A stretch of DNA of 39,564 bases, from positions 1 through 39,564 of the forward strand of contig CAJUHJ010000021.1 of the NCBI GenBank assembly GCA_910586355.1, in the 5' to 3' direction. This document shows positions 34,862 to 39,564 of this stretch, piece after piece. Every line of letters begins with the position of its first letter. The stretch's first letter is position 1. Source of the stretch: an uncultured Lachnospiraceae bacterium (GTDB taxonomy: Bacteria > Bacillota > Clostridia > Lachnospirales > Lachnospiraceae). The notes below the pieces were generated by a model. The model worked only from the letters and a program-made list of their open reading frames with translations, made no database searches and was not told where the DNA came from. A program made the translations under genes and the position numbers.

Positions 34862-35018
34862 AATATACGGTATATATTTTCTTTTTATATACTATATATT
34901 GTATATTGTCATCGAATAAAAGAGTAATTTCATTGACCTAGCCAATAGAAGGGACAGTATATGACAACTCTCCAGTTTTCACTCTTTACTAGATTATCTA
35001 TCTACGATAAAAATTTAA

Positions 35019-35249
35019 TTAATTCAAATCGTAATGCTCTTTCCATCCATTAAAATCAATAACTTCTGCTTGTCCACCATTATTGACCAGCTTTACTTTA
35101 TAATTTTTAAATTCACCAATATCCCATGTTTCATTCCCTGGCACTTCATTCATTGTCAAGTCTGTTTGTACTGCCTCTACTGTCATATAGAAGAATGATA
35201 TTTTTCTAATTTCATAAACTTTTTCTTTTCCTACTAATATATATTTCAT
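35019..35249 (-). CDS. Small phage protein of unknown function
   Basis: 76 residues, mixed alpha/beta with Trp and acidic content (NEVPGNETWDIGEFKNYKVK). The only purine-rich SD (GGGAGG) lies about 20 bases before the ATG, so the real start may be different. It sits between the two ParB-like genes. No family recognised. The gap 34,862-35,018 left of it contains only AT-rich sequence (TATATACTATATATTG). Confidence 0.4.
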   Translation of the reverse strand: MKYILVGKEKVYEIRKISFFYMTVEAVQTDLTMNEVPGNETWDIGEFKNYKVKLVNNGGQAEVIDFNGWKEHYDLN

Positions 35250-35307
35250 TTTTGTATCGTTAATTGTTTAAATCCTCCCTAAAATATTTTTAATCCAGTA
35301 GGGGAGT

Positions 35308-36543
35308 TTAAATCCCCCACATAACTTTCAACTGGTTTAAACATTGCATAGCTTCTATATTTCCACCTCCATCTGGATGTACACTCTTTGCCAATGTTTT
35401 ATAACATTGCTTGTAAAAATCTTTACCATCTTCCTCAGATGCTTTTTGTCTTTTATTTAATTCATCTAACCGTCTGTTAAATTCTTCAACCTCTTCATAA
35501 TGTGCTTTCTTCCATAACATAATAAAGTCATTCTTATATTTTTCTGGTACTTTGCTCATTATAAAACTCCACGAATCTAACGGTGATTCATCACCATAAA
35601 CACTTGCACTTACAAATACTTGCTTATGTCCTTCAATTTCCGCATAAAATATACAATCTCTACTTAATCCTATTCTGTCTTTCTCCACAAACTCATATTT
35701 CAATTCACACGGAATATCCAATGATTCAAATAAGGAAGTACGTCTACGCATCAGTGATTCTCTTTCCGTCCTCAAGGAAGAAATTTCTCTGTCGATCTCA
35801 TTCATCCTATTATCAAACTCTATAATCTTCTGTTCTGGTGTTATTGGCTTCTTTTCTATGGGTGTAGTGTTTTTGTTTCTATTCATCATCAGCTCTTTAT
35901 AACCCGCACTAATTGAAGTTTCTCCAGATAAAACTCGTTGCTTTAAATCCTCATTACCTGATTTAAGAACCTTTGCACCCATTTTATATGTAGTCGTTTT
36001 TATTCCTGCGATTTTAGAAAGTTTTTCATCTGTTGTGGGATTTCTCTTTTTGTCAACCGCTTGTGTCAGATTTGACTCAACTGATTTTTGGTAATCTTTT
36101 GATTTTTTATCGCCTCCACCAAGCGATTGATTTTCTTTTGCTTGTTTCTCATATATAGACCTATATTTCTCTGTTATAGAAATCTTTTGAATAGGTGATA
36201 GGTTGCGTCTTGCTAATTGATTCTCATAAATATATTTTTTTACTTCTTCCTTGGTGTCAAAACATAACCAATCAAAACACCATGAAGGTAAATCAATATT
36301 ATGCTTCTGACAAATTCTATATCTGTTATGTCCATCAATAATATATGATTTTGCTGGATGTGCATTATTATCATTTTCTTCTTCCTCAGGTGGGCACCAT
36401 AATTGAATTCTTGTAGAATGTTGCATGAATTCGTTTTGTAATAAACTCTGCTCCAACATTTGATAATCTTCTTTTGACAATGGTGGCAATAACTTTTCTA
36501 ATTCTGGATCAATCTCTATATTCTTTTCGTGTACAAATTGCAT
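35308..36543 (-). CDS. ParB-like protein with a C-terminal J-domain-like HPD segment
   Basis: 411 residues with GGAG before the ATG. The N-terminal ParB/sulfiredoxin-type domain contains SYIIDGHNRYRICQKHNI (about 70-90). An HTH/linker block with RRNLSPIQKISITEKYRSIY follows, then ISAGYKELMMNRN, a coiled-coil (about 240-280) and a beta-rich domain. The last 35 residues, YKTLAKSVHPDGGGNIEAM then CLNQLKVMWG, look like helix II, the HPD loop and helix III of a J domain, the DnaK-stimulating module. ParB-like phage proteins bind DNA in partition, replication or regulation. The J part is a motif-level inference. ClpX is encoded two genes upstream, so a protein-remodelling theme is possible. Confidence 0.7.
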   Translation of the reverse strand: MQFVHEKNIEIDPELEKLLPPLSKEDYQMLEQSLLQNEFMQHSTRIQLWCPPEEEENDNNAHPAKSYIIDGHNRYRICQKHNIDLPSWCFDWLCFDTKEEVKKYIYENQLARRNLSPIQKISITEKYRSIYEKQAKENQSLGGGDKKSKDYQKSVESNLTQAVDKKRNPTTDEKLSKIAGIKTTTYKMGAKVLKSGNEDLKQRVLSGETSISAGYKELMMNRNKNTTPIEKKPITPEQKIIEFDNRMNEIDREISSLRTERESLMRRRTSLFESLDIPCELKYEFVEKDRIGLSRDCIFYAEIEGHKQVFVSASVYGDESPLDSWSFIMSKVPEKYKNDFIMLWKKAHYEEVEEFNRRLDELNKRQKASEEDGKDFYKQCYKTLAKSVHPDGGGNIEAMQCLNQLKVMWGI

Positions 36544-36560
36544 ATACTTTTATTTCTCCT

Positions 36561-36671
36561 TTATTCATCGTTTTGTTTAAACCAACCGCTCCTAAAATCA
36601 ATGGCAGAGATAAGGAATTGCCTTGTAATCCTCTTTACCGATTTAACTAATCGACCACATCTTTTCGCCAA
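36561..36671 (-). CDS. Possible small basic protein (TTG start)
   Basis: 36 codons reading AKRCGRLVKSVKRITRQFLI then SAIDFRSGWFKQNDE. It begins just after the stop of the 235-residue gene and ends before the SD of the ParB-like gene, filling the gap exactly. The sequence is basic then amphipathic and looks protein-like. The start codon and SD are weak. Confidence 0.35.
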   Translation of the reverse strand: MAKRCGRLVKSVKRITRQFLISAIDFRSGWFKQNDE

Positions 36672-36677
36672 GCAAAG

Positions 36678-37385
36678 TCACTTCACAATCTGAATGTGGC
36701 TTACCTTTTTCGGCTTCATAATATCACCAGTCCCATTATTCTTCATGACACCTGTTTCCTTATCCATTGTATATGTAGGCACTCCGCGATCCTCAAGAAA
36801 CTTCTCCATTATCCCTTTACCAGTCTGCGCCCTATATATCGCACTCATGGCAGTAGTAAATTCAATATAAGCATGTCTCAACTCTTCATTGTCATAATCC
36901 CATAACAATTCTGATAGTTCATCTCTGCCTATTGGCTTGTCCCAATCCATCTTAGACAGAACATCCATTGTTGAAAAATAATCTTTACATTCCCACTTTG
37001 CACCATCGTAAGTTTTATCTATCGGAAATGTAGTTACAAAGTTCCTCAACGTCAGACAGCCTAAAATCGTAAATATGCTGTCAATCACCGTAAATCTAAG
37101 CTGTTCTTCTGCCAATGTCCTGCTTTCATCAATACCCAGCTTCCTATTTTCTCTTGTAATCTCTCGCATGGAGCAGATATATTTGATACCAGCGAATCCT
37201 ATTTTTGCAAGCTCATCTTGTGGCAAATCTTTTAACATTCCGCTTCTTCCGGTACATGCTTTTTCTAATGCTGTATAATATTGCCGTTCCCATATTTCAT
37301 TTAATTTAGCAATTCTATTAACACGATCTATTTCTTTGCTTTTATCTTCATCTGTTGAATTTATTACTGTAAATTTGTCATTCAT
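36678..37385 (-). CDS. Phage protein of unknown function, 235 residues
   Basis: Soluble, mixed-charge protein with mainly helical predicted content (RTLAEEQLRFTVIDSIFTIL near the centre). A compact C-terminal tail reads KKVSHIQIVK. GGAG stands ten bases before the ATG, so the start is sound. No signal, membrane segment or motif that I recognise. It is between ClpX and the ParB-like gene in the same direction and is probably in one transcript with them. Such uncharacterised genes are usual in the early/middle region of SPbeta-like phages. Confidence 0.6.
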   Translation of the reverse strand: MNDKFTVINSTDEDKSKEIDRVNRIAKLNEIWERQYYTALEKACTGRSGMLKDLPQDELAKIGFAGIKYICSMREITRENRKLGIDESRTLAEEQLRFTVIDSIFTILGCLTLRNFVTTFPIDKTYDGAKWECKDYFSTMDVLSKMDWDKPIGRDELSELLWDYDNEELRHAYIEFTTAMSAIYRAQTGKGIMEKFLEDRGVPTYTMDKETGVMKNNGTGDIMKPKKVSHIQIVK

Positions 37386-37506
37386 ATAATTACTTCTCCA
37401 TACTTCTGCTCTCCGTCCAAATGGATGGAAACCGTTTTATTTATCTTCTTATTTATTTACAAATTAGCAACGCAACCACTTACTTCTTCTACAACTGGAG
37501 AAAAAG

Positions 37507-38727
37507 TTACGCAATTTTTTTATTCCTACTACCCAAAACAACCGCTTCTTCTATACCATCAATTACACCAGGAGTAACAACAACCTTTTTTACATCTGCC
37601 ATATCAGGAACAGAATACATCACATCCTGCATCGCTTTTTCAATGATACTTCTCAATCCTCTCGCGCCTATTTCCTTCTTAATTGCCAGTTCAGCAATCC
37701 TTTTCAATGCGTCTGTCTCAAATTCCAGCTTCACACCATCCATAGCAAGTAACTCTTTATATTGCTTTGTGAGTGCGTTTTTCGGCTCTGTAAGTATCTT
37801 AACAAGATCATCTTCAGATAATGGCTGCAATGTTGTTACAACTGGTAATCTACCGATTAATTCAGGCATTAAACCGTATTTGACCAAATCTTTTTGCTGT
37901 ACATTTGCCAAATTAAAAAGTTTTTCATTTGGCTTTTGAATATCAGCACCAAATCCAATAGGTTTACTATCTGCTCCCTTATGTACTATCTTCTCCAAAC
38001 CATCAAAAGCCCCTCCACAAATGAACAAAATATTTGATGTATCAAGATTTACACATTCCCCTTGTGGATGTTTTCTACCACCAGATAAAGGAACTCTTAC
38101 AACGCTGCCCTCAATAATTTTAAGCAATGCCTGTTGTACTCCCTCACCTGACACATCCCTTGTAATAGACATATTGTCGCCTTTACGGGCAATCTTATCT
38201 ATTTCATCTATGTAGACAATACCTTTTTCAGCTAACTTATTATCAAAATCCGCATTCTGTAATAATGTCAAAAGAATACTTTCAACATCATCACCCACAT
38301 AACCAGCCTCCGTTAGTGTTGTAGCATCTGCAATAACAAATGGAACTCCAAGAAATTTAGCCAAACTCTGCGCCAGATACGTCTTACCACTTCCAGTAGA
38401 GCCAATAAGAAGAACATTACTCTTTTGTATCTCAACATCTGATTTTTTGCTTTGTGAAATTCTTTTATAATGGTTATGAACACTAACAGCCAGTGTCCTT
38501 TTTGCTTCATTCTGTCCAATGACATATAAATCCAGATATTCTTTTATCTGTCTTGGAGTTGCTAACTGTACATTATGTGAAATTTCTTCTTCATTTTCAT
38601 TCAGTACTCTGTATGCTTCTTGGACACAATCACTGCATATGTATCCGAATTTACCCTTTAATAATTGATTTACTTCTGATCTTGTTTTTCCACATAGGAA
38701 ACATATTTCTTTCTGTTTATTTGCCAT
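37507..38727 (-). CDS. clpX: Phage-encoded ClpX, full-length AAA+ unfoldase
   Basis: 406 residues from the ATG at 38727 (GGAG nine bases ahead; the longer 413-residue form has no SD). All ClpX parts are present: N-terminal zinc-binding domain (CFLCGKTRSEV ... CSDC), Walker A GSTGSGKT, pore loop GYVGDDVE, Walker B GIVYIDEIDK, RKH loop (GGRKHPQGE), the IGF loop that docks on ClpP (KPIGFGADI), sensor 2 (GARGLRSI). It can therefore be expected to work with host ClpP or alone as unfoldase. Chromosomal clpX is usually next to clpP/lon; this copy is in a phage early region instead. Possible roles are turnover of repressors or host factors (inference). Confidence 0.92.
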   Translation of the reverse strand: MANKQKEICFLCGKTRSEVNQLLKGKFGYICSDCVQEAYRVLNENEEEISHNVQLATPRQIKEYLDLYVIGQNEAKRTLAVSVHNHYKRISQSKKSDVEIQKSNVLLIGSTGSGKTYLAQSLAKFLGVPFVIADATTLTEAGYVGDDVESILLTLLQNADFDNKLAEKGIVYIDEIDKIARKGDNMSITRDVSGEGVQQALLKIIEGSVVRVPLSGGRKHPQGECVNLDTSNILFICGGAFDGLEKIVHKGADSKPIGFGADIQKPNEKLFNLANVQQKDLVKYGLMPELIGRLPVVTTLQPLSEDDLVKILTEPKNALTKQYKELLAMDGVKLEFETDALKRIAELAIKKEIGARGLRSIIEKAMQDVMYSVPDMADVKKVVVTPGVIDGIEEAVVLGSRNKKIA

Positions 38728-38744
38728 ATAATATTTCTCCTTCT

Positions 38745-39071
38745 TCATTTGCTTACTTTATCATTTTTCACATGACTAACCATTTCTATTTCCTCACAAT
38801 ATTCCAATAAATCCTCATACGATATTTCTACAAACGTATCTTTTTTGACAGGATAATTTACTGAATCAAAAAATGTAAATATTAAACATTCTTTTATGCT
38901 TTCATCAATAACACATCCACTTATACATTCGCTATTCTTTTTGGCATCTTTCATGCTCATATTTCTACAATCAAAATTATCAGTACACCAAATGCCACTC
39001 ATAAAATCAATATTTTTGTCCAATAATTCGCCATAATCCATCACACGATATACCTTTTTCTCTTTTATCAC
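38745..39071 (-). CDS. Small Cys-containing phage protein of unknown function
   Basis: About 108 residues from a GTG at 39071 with SD AGGAG ten bases upstream; an ATG at 39095 has no SD. It carries Cys residues (CTDNFDCRNMS ... CISGCVIDESIKEC) and an acidic C-terminus (EISYEDLLEYCEEIEMV). The stop lies 17 bases before the ClpX start, inside its SD region, so the genes are coupled. No family is recognised. The Cys spacing may hold a metal. Confidence 0.5.
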   Translation of the reverse strand: MIKEKKVYRVMDYGELLDKNIDFMSGIWCTDNFDCRNMSMKDAKKNSECISGCVIDESIKECLIFTFFDSVNYPVKKDTFVEISYEDLLEYCEEIEMVSHVKNDKVSK

Positions 39072-39112
39072 TATTTGCTTTCTCCTTTTATCCAAAAATT
39101 ATATACTCGTGA

Positions 39113-39169
39113 GCAATCTCTGATTGCGAAACGAAGGCATGAGCTTGTGCCCTTTACAAGCGATTGCCT
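39113..39169 (-). promoter_or_regulatory. Structured leader with competing hairpins
   Basis: On the minus strand AGGCA (39169-39165) and TGCCT (39139-39135 region) enclose GCTTGT/ACAAGC (39161-39156 with 39148-39143). A second hairpin GCAATC/GATTGC (39127-39113) follows. A further GATTGC copy at 39162-39167 can compete for the same partner. It lies in the leader of the 108-residue gene and ClpX. Confidence 0.4.
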
Positions 39170-39206
39170 AACTAACTGTCAGTAAACTATAACTTTATTA
39201 TCGCTA

Positions 39207-39389
39207 TCAAATACCATCAAACGTATAATTTATAAATGCATCATTTCTTTGCTGCCGATATTCACAATTTTCAATATTGCCTGGGCAATCTCCTACTTCG
39301 CTGATATATGGACAATCCGCATTTGTACAACGAGTATTCCCGGTTATAGTTATAATATCATCTCCGTGTTGAATAAAGTTTTGTTCCAT
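39207..39389 (-). CDS. Small Cys-rich protein, probable metal binder
   Basis: 60 residues from an ATG at 39389 (AGGAG 11 bases upstream; the frame is open further upstream but without a start signal). Five Cys in RCTNADCPYISEVGDC and GNIENCEYR suggest a zinc or Fe-S site. Small proteins of this look are frequent in Clostridia genomes and phages with unknown role. It is first of a run leading to ClpX after the leader hairpins. Confidence 0.5.
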   Translation of the reverse strand: MEQNFIQHGDDIITITGNTRCTNADCPYISEVGDCPGNIENCEYRQQRNDAFINYTFDGI

Positions 39390-39435
39390 TTCTAATTTCT
39401 CTCCTTTTTGTATATAAGTGGGATATCCCACACCC

Positions 39436-39549
39436 TTAGACAGCCTTATTTCGCACTCGCTCAATAAGTCCGTCTTTTTCCCCTAATATGTACTGCCACA
39501 TTGCTTCACCGTAAGCGCCAAATATTCCTGCGGATTTCCTGATCCTCAA
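39436..39549 (-). CDS. Short open frame at the right edge, possibly the end of a larger gene
   Basis: 37 codons from a TTG (SAGIFGAYGEAMWQYILGEK then DGLIERVRNKAV). An AGGTG lies near the TTG, and an in-frame TGA is directly upstream. The residues look like a real protein end, so this is either a small gene or the frameshifted C-terminus of one lying beyond the window. Confidence 0.3.
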   Translation of the reverse strand: MRIRKSAGIFGAYGEAMWQYILGEKDGLIERVRNKAV

Positions 39550-39564
39550 GTATCACCTATAATT

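Larger units (their letters stand above)
14950..39564. mobile_element. Left part of a large SPbeta-like prophage (continues past the window)
   Basis: The element starts at the interrupted carboxypeptidase gene and runs to the right edge. Support comes from the integrase-type serine recombinase, a tape measure gene, a YonO-like RNA polymerase, phage-type ParB, ClpX, helicase and Cro-type regulators. Nearly all genes are on the minus strand, and the composition is visibly more AT-rich than the flank. Capsid, portal, terminase and lysis genes are not in the visible part. Several genes carry frame lesions, so the element may be defective. Confidence 0.85.

Noticed and set aside
14960..39564. Genome-wide UAG-to-Gln recoding in the phage
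   Set aside because: Only one in-frame UAG of this kind was found. The helicase UAG is followed by just three codons before UGA, and the other long genes (ClpX, ParB-like, recombinase, polymerase C-part) have no internal UAG.

Overview
The window looks like a chromosomal segment of a low-GC, Gram-positive gut-type Clostridia, most likely Lachnospiraceae. It carries a biotin-dependent Na+-pumping decarboxylase operon with a lipoprotein-like gamma subunit, ScpA/ScpB, secreted D-Ala-D-Ala carboxypeptidases, a BspA-type leucine-rich-repeat pair and Gram-positive signal peptides. No 16S or other phylogenetic marker is present, so family level is an inference.

Region 1 (1-14,950) is ordinary host chromosome, mostly on the minus strand. 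It holds the decarboxylase operon (carboxyltransferase, membrane gamma-like subunit, biotin carrier, first codons of the beta pump subunit), a complete D-Ala-D-Ala carboxypeptidase, two nearly identical tandem LRR surface proteins, a subtilase fused to a phospholipase C-like zinc domain, a heterodimeric ABC exporter, tRNA-Pro(GGG), scpB and scpA. A plus-strand second D-Ala-D-Ala carboxypeptidase is cut off right after its SxN motif.

Region 2 (about 14,950 to the right edge) is the left part of a large prophage inserted into that carboxypeptidase gene. It has a large serine recombinase at the junction, a giant tape measure gene, a homology-type single-chain RNA polymerase with a DFDGD active site (YonO/QDE-1 class), a helicase with Myb-like repeats, ParB-like proteins (one ending in a J-domain-like HPD segment), a full ClpX and many small proteins. 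This gene set, the serine integrase and the interrupted host gene resemble SPbeta-type temperate phages. The other attachment site and the rest of the phage lie beyond the window.

The most unusual aspect is the state of the phage genes. The tape measure reading frame (about 2,750 residues in total) is interrupted by a group I intron-like insert carrying an oppositely oriented zinc-ribbon gene, and then by an in-frame UAG. The RNA polymerase is split by a one-base shift at a CCC triplet. The helicase is split from its Myb/AP2 tail by a shift at an AAAA run inside a repeat, and its Walker A motif has Arg for Gly. A proteasome-like gene near the integrase is also broken. The host genes in the window show no such lesions. 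Capsid, terminase and other tail genes are absent between polymerase and tape measure and between tape measure and integrase. The simplest reading is a decaying prophage; programmed recoding or assembly errors are alternatives that can be tested. Non-coding parts of the phage hold a cluster of hairpins with GGA loops, a recurrent GATTTTTACG motif and several perfect inverted repeats near regulator and recombinase genes.
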